DNA of 64,000 nt from Aestuariirhabdus sp049985285 (GTDB taxonomy: Bacteria > Pseudomonadota > Gammaproteobacteria > Pseudomonadales > Aestuariirhabdaceae): contig NZ_JBNIEU010000003.1 in NCBI RefSeq assembly GCF_049985285.1, positions 324,079-388,078 of the forward strand, written 5' to 3'. Below, piece by piece: positions 23,984 to 32,216 of the stretch; positions within the stretch are counted from its first letter, which is position 1, and each line of letters starts with the position of its first letter. The translations under genes and the position numbers were made by a program. The notes below the pieces were generated by a model. That model searched no databases, was not told the DNA's origin, and saw only the letters and a list, made by a program, of their open reading frames with translations.

Positions 23984-26305
23984 ATGAGACGAAGTTTGCT
24001 GACGCTGTTGTTGGCCACCCTGCTGTTGCCATTAGCCGGACTGGCTCAAGCCTTTGTGGTTTCTGATATCAGGATAAACGGGTTGCAAAGGATATCGGCG
24101 GGTAATGCGTTCAACGCCTTGCCCATCACCGTGGGTGACGATGTGGATGGAACGGTCGTCGCGGCCGCCACCCGCCAGCTGTTCCGGACTGGATATTTCC
24201 AGGATATCCGCATGGATCGCGATGGTGATGTGCTGGTGGTGACCGTTGTTGAGCGTCCCTCCATCAGTGGTATTGCCATCAGCGGTAACAAAGCGATCGA
24301 AACAGAAGCGCTGCTCGAGGGTCTCAAGCAATCGGGGCTGGCTGAGGGGGAGATCTTCCAGCAGGCAACCCTTGAAGGGATCCAGATGGAGTTGCAGCGC
24401 CAGTACGTATCCCAGGGGCGTTATGACGCCAAAATCAGCGCCAATGTGCGGCCCCAGCCTAGAAATCGCGTAGCCATTTCGATAACGGTCGGTGAGGGTT
24501 CGGTTGCGGCCATCAGTCATGTCAATGTTGTTGGTAACACGGTGTTTGAAGAGGACGAGTTACTGGATCTGTTTGAGCTCAAAGAGACCAATTGGCTCTC
24601 TTTTTATAGCAGTGACGACAAGTATTCTCGTGAAAAATTGTCTGGTGACCTTGAGCGCTTGCGCTCCTATTACCTCGATCGCGGTTACCTGAACTTCAAT
24701 ATCAGCTCTACCCAGGTGTCGATAGCCCCCGACAAGCAGCGCGTTTTTATCACCGTTAACGTCGATGAGGGTGAACTGTATAAGGTTTCAGGTGTGAAGC
24801 TGGCCGGTGACTTGATCATTCCTGAGGAGCAGATGCGCATCCTGCTGCTGGTAAAAGAGGGCCAGACCTTTTCCCACAAAATCATGACATCCACCGAAGA
24901 GTTGATCACTCGTCGCTTGGGTAATGAGGGCTACACCTTTGCTAACGTGCAGGGGATTCCCCAGCCCAACGAAGGCGAGAATACGGTTGATGTCACCTTC
25001 TTTGTCGATCCCGGAAAGCGGGCTTATGTGCGCCGGGTTTCGTTTATCGGCAACGTAAAAACCAGGGATGAGGTGCTGCGTCGCGAGATGCGCCAGATGG
25101 AGGGAGCCTGGGCTTCGACCTTCAATATCGAGCAGTCCAAGACCCGACTCGATCGCCTGGGATTCTTTAAAGAAGTTAACGTTGAAACACCGACAGTGCC
25201 GGGTAGTCCCGACCAGATTGATGTCGAATACAGTGTTGAGGAGCAAGCATCTGGCAGTGTGTCGGCCAGTGTGGGTTTCTCCACCGGTAGCGGTATTATC
25301 CTGGGTGCGAATGTCCAGCAGAATAACTTTTTGGGTTCCGGTAATCAGGTCAACATCGGTCTTAATACCAGTGAATTTCAGAAGGTATACAGCTTCGGCT
25401 ATCTCAATCCCTATTACACCGTTGACGGGGTGAGCCGCGGATTCAACGTGTACTACCGTGAAACCGACTATGACAGTACGGATATCTCCAATTACTCGAC
25501 CGATGCCTTTGGTGGATCGGTTCGTTTCGGTTATCCCATTGATGAGATTACGCGCCTTGGCTTCAGCTTTGGCCCCGAAAGCCTGGAGATCAAGACCGGT
25601 AGTGATCCGGCATTCGTTGTAGAGGATTTCGTCGACTCCGAAGGGTCGACCTACCTGAACTGGAAAGCCGGTATCTCCTGGACCCGGTCGACCCTGAACC
25701 ACGGTATGTTGCCGACCCGGGGTAACTCCAACTCCTTGTCGGCCCAGGTTGCCGTGCCTGGTAGTGATGTGAATTATTATAAACTGAACTACAGCGGCCA
25801 GATTTTCTTCCCGATAACACGCACCTGGACCCTTAATTTGAAAGCTAACCTGGGTTACGGGGACGCTTACGGTGATACCACCACAATGCCGTTCTTCGAG
25901 AACTACTATGCTGGTGGTTTCGGCTCGGTCAGGGGCTTTAGCGATAACTCCCTCGGCCCCAGAGCGCTCTCAAGCGATGGTGATGATGATGCGATCGGTG
26001 GTAATATTTTGGTGGAAACAACAGCGCAGGTGCTGTTTCCGTTACCCTTTATTAAAGATCAACGCTCGCTGCGCTCGGTGTTCTTTGTTGATGCCGGTAA
26101 TGCGTTCTCCGATGATTGTGAGCGAAGCTCCGTGATCACCAACTGTTCTAACGTGAAGTTCTCCGAAATGCGTATTTCCGCGGGGGTAGGCCTGACCTGG
26201 ATTACGGCGATGGGCCCCTTGAGCTTTACCCTCGCAACACCGTTGAAAGATCAGCCGGACGACGACACCGAAGTGTTCCAGTTTGCTTTGGGGCAGAGCT
26301 TTTAG
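23984..26305 (+). CDS. bamA: outer membrane protein assembly factor BamA
   Basis: Central component of the BAM complex, inserting beta-barrels into the outer membrane. 773 residues. A signal peptide covers about 1-23 (ends GLAQA). Five POTRA domains follow (about 24-420), then the 16-stranded barrel. The VRGF motif of the barrel lid loop is visible in GGFGSVRGFSDNSLGP, and the protein ends with phenylalanine (FQFALGQSF), the usual outer-membrane signature. skp follows, its periplasmic chaperone partner. Confidence 0.97.
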   Translation: MRRSLLTLLLATLLLPLAGLAQAFVVSDIRINGLQRISAGNAFNALPITVGDDVDGTVVAAATRQLFRTGYFQDIRMDRDGDVLVVTVVERPSISGIAISGNKAIETEALLEGLKQSGLAEGEIFQQATLEGIQMELQRQYVSQGRYDAKISANVRPQPRNRVAISITVGEGSVAAISHVNVVGNTVFEEDELLDLFELKETNWLSFYSSDDKYSREKLSGDLERLRSYYLDRGYLNFNISSTQVSIAPDKQRVFITVNVDEGELYKVSGVKLAGDLIIPEEQMRILLLVKEGQTFSHKIMTSTEELITRRLGNEGYTFANVQGIPQPNEGENTVDVTFFVDPGKRAYVRRVSFIGNVKTRDEVLRREMRQMEGAWASTFNIEQSKTRLDRLGFFKEVNVETPTVPGSPDQIDVEYSVEEQASGSVSASVGFSTGSGIILGANVQQNNFLGSGNQVNIGLNTSEFQKVYSFGYLNPYYTVDGVSRGFNVYYRETDYDSTDISNYSTDAFGGSVRFGYPIDEITRLGFSFGPESLEIKTGSDPAFVVEDFVDSEGSTYLNWKAGISWTRSTLNHGMLPTRGNSNSLSAQVAVPGSDVNYYKLNYSGQIFFPITRTWTLNLKANLGYGDAYGDTTTMPFFENYYAGGFGSVRGFSDNSLGPRALSSDGDDDAIGGNILVETTAQVLFPLPFIKDQRSLRSVFFVDAGNAFSDDCERSSVITNCSNVKFSEMRISAGVGLTWITAMGPLSFTLATPLKDQPDDDTEVFQFALGQSF

Positions 26306-26387
26306 GTTAGTTTGAAGCCGTTATCTGCTTTGATATTTTTAATATAGCGCTAGAGTTTTAGCGAATCCGATAAATGCAGGAGAGTAT

Positions 26388-26894
26388 ATGAACAAGTTTA
26401 TGCAGCTGGTTGTGCTGGCGCTGGGTTTGATGACCGTCGTGGGCGCTCAGGCCGAGAGCAAGATAGCCGTCGTTAACTACCAGATGGCTTTGATTGAGTC
26501 CGACGCAGCCAAGGCGTACGCCAAGAAAGCGGAAGACCGCTTTGGTGCCCAGGTCAACGAGCTGAAAAAGCTCGAGGAGGAGGGCAAGCGTTTGCAGGCA
26601 AAATATGAGCGTGATGTGACCGCAATGAGTGAAAGCGAGAAGAAGGAGTTGCAGATGGAACTGCAGCGCAAGGCGCAAGATTTTGAGTATAAGTCCAAGC
26701 AGCTGCAGGCCGAAAAAGCGCAGTCAGATCGCGTTGAGATCGAAGCCCTACGCCCCAAATTGGACCAGGCTATTCAGGAAGTAGTGAAAGAGGGGGGCTA
26801 TGACCTCGTTCTGGAGCGCAATGGAGTGGTTTTCGTAAGCCCCTCTGTTGATATTACAACCAAGGTGATCCAGCGGTTGAACAAAACCAACTAG
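26388..26894 (+). CDS. skp: OmpH/Skp periplasmic chaperone
   Basis: Trimeric chaperone that holds unfolded outer-membrane proteins in the periplasm. 168 residues. A signal peptide covers residues 1-22 (MNKFMQ... VVGAQA). The rest is a long charged coiled coil (KKAEDRFGAQVNELKKLEEE, repeated K/E/Q pattern) forming the tentacles, then a C-terminal beta segment VLERNGVVFVSPSVDIT. It sits between bamA and lpxD, as in most gammaproteobacteria. Confidence 0.95.
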   Translation: MNKFMQLVVLALGLMTVVGAQAESKIAVVNYQMALIESDAAKAYAKKAEDRFGAQVNELKKLEEEGKRLQAKYERDVTAMSESEKKELQMELQRKAQDFEYKSKQLQAEKAQSDRVEIEALRPKLDQAIQEVVKEGGYDLVLERNGVVFVSPSVDITTKVIQRLNKTN

Positions 26895-26929
26895 TTGGCT
26901 TTTGCCTAGGGTTCATTGATGGTATAGCA

Positions 26930-26949
26930 GGGGGCTTAGGTCCCCTTTT
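26930..26949 (+). terminator. weak terminator between skp and lpxD
   Basis: GGGG (26931-26934) pairs with CCCC (26942-26945) and is followed by TTTT. The stem is only four or five base pairs, so it may be leaky or not functional. Confidence 0.35.
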
Positions 26950-27014
26950 GTGTTCCCTGCGGGCGGGGTACCATACTTCGGCGTGAGGGGTGATTCAGGG
27001 TGGAGCGAAGTGTA

Positions 27015-28049
27015 ATGAACGAAAGCAGTAGCTATAGCTATAGCCTGGCCGAACTGGCGTCTCGAATTGATGCCTTGGTGAAGGGTGACCCGGACTATCG
27101 TATTGATGGTATCGCGACCCTGCAGACCGCGACCGCAGATAAGCTCAGTTTTTTGGCCAACCCCGCTTATGGGCGCTACCTGGAGTCTACCGAGGCCGGA
27201 GCCGTGCTGTTAACGCCCAAGGCGGCCGAGCAGTTTAGCGGCAATGCCCTGGTATTGGCTAACCCGTACCTCGGTTATGCCACGTTGTCCCATCTGTTCG
27301 ACCCCTGCCCACGGGGGCAGGTTGGAATTCACGATAGCGCCGTTGTGCATCCGTCGGCTTGCATCGACTCTACCGCTGCCATCGGTGCCCGGGTTGTGAT
27401 TGAGGCCGGAGCACAGGTCGCTGCAGGAGTGAGATTGGATGCTGGCGTCGTAGTTGGTGCCGACTCTGTAGTGGGTGAGCAGACTCATCTTTTTCCAAAT
27501 GTTGTGGTTTATCACGGTGTCACCATAGGCAAGCGATGTATAATCCACAGCGGTGCCGTCATCGGCGGTGACGGCTTTGGCCTTGCTCCGGGTCCGGGTG
27601 GCTGGCACAAGATCGCCCAGATTGGGGGGGTGCTGATCGGTGATGATGTTGAGATCGGCTCTAACACATCGATCGATCGAGGCGCACTTGATAACACCGA
27701 GATCCGCGCCGGTGCCAAGCTCGATAACCTGATTCAGATCGCTCATAACGTGGTGATCGGAGAGGGTACGGCCATCGCATCCTGTGTGGGCATTTCGGGC
27801 AGCACCAAAATTGGTAAGGGTTGTATTATTGCGGGGCAGGCAGGTTTTGCTGGACATCTTAGCATCGCTGATAATGTTCAGATTATGGGGCAGGGCACGG
27901 TGACCAAATCGATTACTGAACCCGGCGTGTACTCATCCGGAGCCGGAGCGGTTATGCCTGTACGGGAGTGGCGCAAACAGGCAGTGCGTTTCCGTCAGTT
28001 AGATAATATGGCTAAACGACTCAAACAACTCGAGAATAACCAGACGTAA
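27015..28049 (+). CDS. lpxD: UDP-3-O-(3-hydroxyacyl)glucosamine N-acyltransferase
   Basis: Third step of lipid A synthesis. 344 residues from ATG 27015 (MNESSSYSYSLAELASRI), preceded by GGAGCGAAG; the frame also opens at GTG 27000. An N-terminal uridine-binding domain (LSFLANPAYGRYL) precedes a left-handed beta-helix of hexapeptide repeats, and the catalytic histidine lies in LIQIAHNVVIGEG. A C-terminal helix ends RFRQLDNMAKRLKQLE. fabZ follows after 44 bases. Confidence 0.97.
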   Translation: MNESSSYSYSLAELASRIDALVKGDPDYRIDGIATLQTATADKLSFLANPAYGRYLESTEAGAVLLTPKAAEQFSGNALVLANPYLGYATLSHLFDPCPRGQVGIHDSAVVHPSACIDSTAAIGARVVIEAGAQVAAGVRLDAGVVVGADSVVGEQTHLFPNVVVYHGVTIGKRCIIHSGAVIGGDGFGLAPGPGGWHKIAQIGGVLIGDDVEIGSNTSIDRGALDNTEIRAGAKLDNLIQIAHNVVIGEGTAIASCVGISGSTKIGKGCIIAGQAGFAGHLSIADNVQIMGQGTVTKSITEPGVYSSGAGAVMPVREWRKQAVRFRQLDNMAKRLKQLENNQT

Positions 28050-28093
28050 TCCATGGTCGGTGGTTTTCACACATTAAAGGCAGGCGATAATCC

Positions 28094-28537
28094 GTGATAA
28101 TGAATATTGAGAAGATTAAGGAATACCTTCCCCAGCGTTACCCCTTTTTGTTGGTTGATCGGGTTGTGGATGTTGACCTGGAAAACAACAGCATCGATTG
28201 CTACAAAAATGTCAGTGGCAACGAAGACTTTTTTAATGGCCACTTCCCGGACCACCCCATCATGCCGGGTGTCCTCATTATTGAAGCGATGGCGCAGGCG
28301 GCAGGCATTCTTGGTTTTCGCATGAGCGACAAGAAGAAAGAGGACAATACGGTCTATTATTTTGCGGGCGCTGATAAGGTGCGCTTCAAGCAACCGGTAG
28401 TGCCTGGAGACCGACTCGACCTGCGAGCGGATTACATTACCCAGAAGCGTGATATCTGGAAGTTCTCCTGCAAAGCCCTGGTTAATGGTAAAGTTGTCAG
28501 CTCAGCTGAAATTATTTGTGCAAAGAAGGAGCTCTGA
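28094..28537 (+). CDS. fabZ: 3-hydroxyacyl-[acyl-carrier-protein] dehydratase FabZ
   Basis: Dehydrates 3-hydroxyacyl-ACP in fatty-acid synthesis and sits at the branch to lipid A. 147 residues, hot-dog fold. YLPQRYPFLLVDRV and the catalytic GHFPDHPIMPGVLIIEAMAQ region with His and Glu are visible. The start may be GTG 28094 (CAGG nine bases upstream) or ATG 28100. lpxA begins right after, with its ribosome site inside the end of fabZ. Confidence 0.96.
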   Translation: MIMNIEKIKEYLPQRYPFLLVDRVVDVDLENNSIDCYKNVSGNEDFFNGHFPDHPIMPGVLIIEAMAQAAGILGFRMSDKKKEDNTVYYFAGADKVRFKQPVVPGDRLDLRADYITQKRDIWKFSCKALVNGKVVSSAEIICAKKEL

Positions 28538-28539
28538 TC

Positions 28540-29346
28540 TTGAGCCAGGCCCCCACGGGTATTCACCCCAGCGCCCGAATCCATGATTCGGCCATTGTTG
28601 ATTCTGGTGCCATTATCGGCGCCAACGTAGAGATAGGTCCCTGGACCCTGATAGGGGCTGATGTCGAGATCGGTGAGGGATCGGTGATCCATTCTCACGC
28701 CGTGGTGAAAGGTCCGACGATCCTCGGACGCAATAATGAAATTTTTCAGTTCGCCTCGGTCGGGGAGGATTGCCAGGACAAGAAGTACGCGGGTGAGCCC
28801 ACGCGGTTGGTGGTGGGTGACAATAATGTTTTTCGCGAAGGTTGCACCATCCACCGTGGTACTGTGCAGGATGAAAGCCTGACTCGTATTGGCAGCGACA
28901 ATCTGTTCATGGCCTACGCTCATGTGGGGCATGACTGCGTTATTGGTAGTGGTTGTATCTTCGCGAATAACGCCTCCGTAGCGGGCCACGTCCATGTTGG
29001 CGATGGGGCTATTTTGTCGGGCATGACCGGGGTGCACCAGTTCTGTCACATTGGTGCGTATAGCATGTGCGGTGGTGGAGCCATTATCTTTAAAGATGTT
29101 CCTGCATTTGTTCTTGCCGCCGGTAGTCCGGCCAAAGCCAACGGCATGAACTTTGAGGGGATGAAACGTCGCGGGTATAGCAAACCCTTGTTGCAACGGC
29201 TGCGTAAAGCCTACAAGGCCGTGTACCGGGAAGGCTTGACGCTAGAGGTTGCACTGCAGCAGCTTCAGGCTATCGAAGATCCCGAACCGGAACTGCTACT
29301 GTTTATCGATTCTCTCAAACGCTCCACTCGCGGCATCGTTCGCTAG
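28540..29346 (+). CDS. lpxA: UDP-N-acetylglucosamine O-acyltransferase
   Basis: First step of lipid A synthesis, transferring a 3-hydroxyacyl chain from ACP. 268 residues. I start it at TTG 28540 (SQAPTGIHPSARI) because AAGGAG lies eight bases upstream; the frame is also open to a TTG at 28516 inside fabZ. Hexapeptide beta-helix repeats fill the first 190 residues, with the catalytic histidine in YAHVGHDCVIG, and the helical C-terminal domain starts near GMKRRGYSK. The gene begins two bases after fabZ. Confidence 0.95.
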   Translation: MSQAPTGIHPSARIHDSAIVDSGAIIGANVEIGPWTLIGADVEIGEGSVIHSHAVVKGPTILGRNNEIFQFASVGEDCQDKKYAGEPTRLVVGDNNVFREGCTIHRGTVQDESLTRIGSDNLFMAYAHVGHDCVIGSGCIFANNASVAGHVHVGDGAILSGMTGVHQFCHIGAYSMCGGGAIIFKDVPAFVLAAGSPAKANGMNFEGMKRRGYSKPLLQRLRKAYKAVYREGLTLEVALQQLQAIEDPEPELLLFIDSLKRSTRGIVR

Positions 29347-29408
29347 TCCGTTTGCGGTGGGTGCCTGTCTCGGTGCTCACCGATTTATCTACTAAGGATC
29401 AGCGCACT

Positions 29409-30593
29409 ATGGACGCCTCCTCCTCTTCTGCCTCCTCCTCTGCTGTGTGTCCCTCTGACCGTCCCATTCGTGTGGGTATCGTGGCGGGAGAGGCCTCCGG
29501 AGATATCTTGGGTGCCGGCTTGATCAAAGCGATCCTGGCGCGTTACCCCAATGCTCGCTTCGAAGGCATAGCCGGTCCGCTGATGCTGGCAGAGGGGGCG
29601 CAGTCGATGGTGCCGATGGAGCGCTTGTCGGTTATGGGGCTGGTTGAGGTGCTGGGTCGCTTGCGAGAGCTCCTCGCTATACGCAAACAGCTGGTGCAGC
29701 AGATGCTGGAGAATCCACCGGATCTGTTTATTGGGATCGATGCACCAGATTTCACTCTGCCGGTTGAGCTTAAACTGAAGCAGGCGGGAATTCCTACGGC
29801 TCATTACGTTAGCCCCTCGGTCTGGGCCTGGCGGCAGAAGCGTATCGTCAAGATTGCGCGCTCCGTGGATCACATGCTGTGCTTGTTACCCTTTGAGGCG
29901 CAGTTCTATCGCGAGCACAATGTCCCGGTCACGTTTGTCGGGCACCCACTGGCAGACAGCATTGCCATGGAAACCGATACACTGGCAGCGCGCCAACAGT
30001 TAGGCATTGAGTTGGCACCCGGACAATCGCTGTTGGCGCTGTTACCCGGTAGTCGGCAGGGAGAGGTAGCGATGCTGGCGCCACTTTTTTTGCAGGCGGC
30101 GAAACGTTGTGCGACGACGGGGAACTTCCGTTTCGTGATCCCCTGTATCAATGAATCGCGTTACGATCAGGTTAAAGAGCTGTGTGCACACTGGGTGCCT
30201 GAACTGGATATTACCCTTATTCGGGGTCGATCCCGTGAGACGATGGCGGCAGCTGACAGTATTTTGATCGCCTCCGGAACCGCTACCCTTGAAGCGACCC
30301 TCTTAAAGAAGCCCATGGTTGTCGCTTATCGCGTAGCGCCGATTACCTACCGCATCGCCTCCTGGTTGGTGAAGATCCCCTACCTCTCGCTGCCTAACCT
30401 GCTGGCCCAGCGAGAGTTGGTGCCTGAGTTGATTCAGGATGCAGCGACCCCCGAAGCCTTGGCCGAGGCACTGATGGCGAGCTTGCAAAGGGGGGCGGAG
30501 CTGCAAGCCGAATACTGTCAAATTCACGAATTGCTGGCACGCGATGCCAGTAACTCGGCCGCCGAGGCGGTTCTGTCGCTGATTCGGGAGTAA
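29409..30593 (+). CDS. lpxB: lipid-A-disaccharide synthase
   Basis: Glycosyltransferase (family GT19) joining UDP-diacylglucosamine and lipid X. 394 residues from ATG 29409 (MDASSSSASSSA), with AAGGA upstream; the serine-rich first 20 residues are unusual and precede the conserved core IRVGIVAGEASGDILGAGL. YVSPSVWAWRQKR, FVGHPLAD, LLPGSRQGEV and ASGTATLEATLLKKPMVV are all present. It ends three bases before rnhB. Confidence 0.96.
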   Translation: MDASSSSASSSAVCPSDRPIRVGIVAGEASGDILGAGLIKAILARYPNARFEGIAGPLMLAEGAQSMVPMERLSVMGLVEVLGRLRELLAIRKQLVQQMLENPPDLFIGIDAPDFTLPVELKLKQAGIPTAHYVSPSVWAWRQKRIVKIARSVDHMLCLLPFEAQFYREHNVPVTFVGHPLADSIAMETDTLAARQQLGIELAPGQSLLALLPGSRQGEVAMLAPLFLQAAKRCATTGNFRFVIPCINESRYDQVKELCAHWVPELDITLIRGRSRETMAAADSILIASGTATLEATLLKKPMVVAYRVAPITYRIASWLVKIPYLSLPNLLAQRELVPELIQDAATPEALAEALMASLQRGAELQAEYCQIHELLARDASNSAAEAVLSLIRE

Positions 30594-30595
30594 CG

Positions 30596-31204
30596 GTGCA
30601 GTTTTCCCTGTTCGAAAGTAGTTCCGATAACCTGCGCCTTGTGGCCGGTGTCGATGAAGTGGGGCGCGGTCCCCTGTGCGGTGATGTGGTCACGGCAGCG
30701 GTTATTCTGGATCCGGCAAAACCGATCGAGGGGCTGAACGATTCCAAGAAGTTGACGGAGAAACGCCGGGAAGTTTTATTTGAGCTTATCCAGCAGCATG
30801 CCCTGGCGTGGTGTGTGGCACGGGCTTCGATCGAAGAGATCGACCGTTTGAATATTTTGCACGCGACCATGCTCGCGATGCAGCGAGCAGTAGCCGGCCT
30901 CAGTGTGCAGCCCCACTTGGCGTTGATCGACGGTAACCGTTGCCCGCAGTTACCCTGTGAAGCCCAGGCGGTCGTGCAGGGTGACGGTCTTGTTGCGGAG
31001 ATCTCCGCGGCTTCAATTCTGGCTAAGGTCACTCGGGATCGTGAGATGGTAGCGCTGGATCGTTGTTATCCGGGCTATGGGATCGCTCAGCACAAGGGGT
31101 ATCCGACCAAGCTCCATCTGCAGGCGCTACAACGGTTGGGCGTAACCCCTAGCCATAGAAAATCATTTGGCCCCGTGCGGCGCTTGCTTGACGCAAAGAG
31201 CTGA
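30596..31204 (+). CDS. rnhB: ribonuclease HII
   Basis: Cleaves RNA in RNA-DNA hybrids, including single ribonucleotides in DNA. 202 residues, starting at GTG 30596 two bases after lpxB. The metal-binding signature VAGVDEVGRGPLCGDV with its aspartate and glutamate is at the N-terminus; the further acidic residues lie in LALIDGNRC and AEISAASILAKVTRDREM. The lpxB-rnhB coupling is common. Confidence 0.96.
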   Translation: MQFSLFESSSDNLRLVAGVDEVGRGPLCGDVVTAAVILDPAKPIEGLNDSKKLTEKRREVLFELIQQHALAWCVARASIEEIDRLNILHATMLAMQRAVAGLSVQPHLALIDGNRCPQLPCEAQAVVQGDGLVAEISAASILAKVTRDREMVALDRCYPGYGIAQHKGYPTKLHLQALQRLGVTPSHRKSFGPVRRLLDAKS

Positions 31205-31221
31205 CCCGCGATCCCTCCGGC

Positions 31222-32073
31222 TTAATACTGTTGTCGTTTTACCTGTTGCTGCCAAAGGCGGCGGTATTTGAGGGAGATCTCTTCAATTTTTTGCGCATCA
31301 ATAGCGGTGCTTAGGAAGTGGGCGATCTGTTGCTTAACTGCCACAGAGTTGCAGGGTGAGGCTTTTGCCATGGTGTAATAGAGCCGCTCTGAGTTGATCT
31401 CCGGGGCGAGGAATCGAACCTGGCCAGTGAGGCCCATGGCATCGCTGTAGGCAAGCCCGGGTTGCAGCTCGTAGATCAGGTAATCCGAACGTCCCGCAAG
31501 CAGGGTCTTAAAAGCCAGGGTGATCGAACGCACGGACTGGATATCAAGCTCTCGGTTCGCGTAGCTATCAAACTCTTGCCCAAAGCTGTTATTAATAAGA
31601 GTGACCCCGCGTAGTGTTTTGAGTTGATCCCACTGATCGAGCCGGCCGCCTGTCTCTTTCAGCATTTTGCTGTTCCAGGGTACGAAGATAACACTGGGTA
31701 TTGTCGTCAGGGGGGGCTCAATATAGTCGAGATAGCGGGTGCGTTGCCGAGTGTAGAAGGCTCCCGCGAGGCCGTCGATATCACCTTGCTGCGCTTTGCT
31801 TTGGGCTCGTGACCAAGGCCCTTCGTAGCGCGCATCCAATTTGACATGGATCGGCTCCAGAGCCATCTGCAACACCTCTACAGCGGTACCCATCAGGCGC
31901 CCTGGATCGCTGGGGTCTTGCCACAGCATAGGGGGGTACTCGGCATTACCGCTAAAGGTCAGGGTGCTGCAGTTGGCGGATGCCAGGCCCAAACTGCTCT
32001 GAAGGCTTAGGCAAAGCAGTGCCAGCATCGCGCTTAGGTATCGCAAGGAGGGAATAAAGTAGCTGTGCAGCAT
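31222..32073 (-). CDS. orphan periplasmic solute-binding protein, family 3-like
   Basis: A protein of about 283 residues with an N-terminal secretion signal (hydrophobic stretch LSAMLALLCLSLQSSLGLASA). The mature part resembles ABC-type amino-acid-binding (SBP_bac_3/PBPb) proteins: NAEYPPMLW near the start, then GTAVEVLQMAL, a LAGAFYTRQRTRYLDYIEPP segment and RGVTLINNSFGQEFD. No permease or ATPase gene adjoins it, so it may be a sensor or a stray binding protein; the ligand is unknown. The frame is open upstream to 32136; I chose the ATG at 32073 because it places the signal peptide well, but no strong ribosome site supports it. It is encoded opposite to rnhB and dnaE. Confidence 0.75.
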   Translation of the reverse strand: MLHSYFIPSLRYLSAMLALLCLSLQSSLGLASANCSTLTFSGNAEYPPMLWQDPSDPGRLMGTAVEVLQMALEPIHVKLDARYEGPWSRAQSKAQQGDIDGLAGAFYTRQRTRYLDYIEPPLTTIPSVIFVPWNSKMLKETGGRLDQWDQLKTLRGVTLINNSFGQEFDSYANRELDIQSVRSITLAFKTLLAGRSDYLIYELQPGLAYSDAMGLTGQVRFLAPEINSERLYYTMAKASPCNSVAVKQQIAHFLSTAIDAQKIEEISLKYRRLWQQQVKRQQY

Positions 32074-32216
32074 AGCGGTGTCGGCCCTGTTAAGCTCCCG
32101 GAAACACAGCGTCCTGCCAGTGTATGGTGGTACCAAATAGTTGGCACATTCTAGCGGTTAACCATTGCCTTGGGTACTGCTAAGATAGGGCTCCTCGATT
32201 CGGCAGCCCTACTCCT

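Noticed and set aside
24788..25702. 304-codon ORF antisense to bamA
   Set aside because: It is a shadow of the well-supported bamA frame; the protein has no family features.
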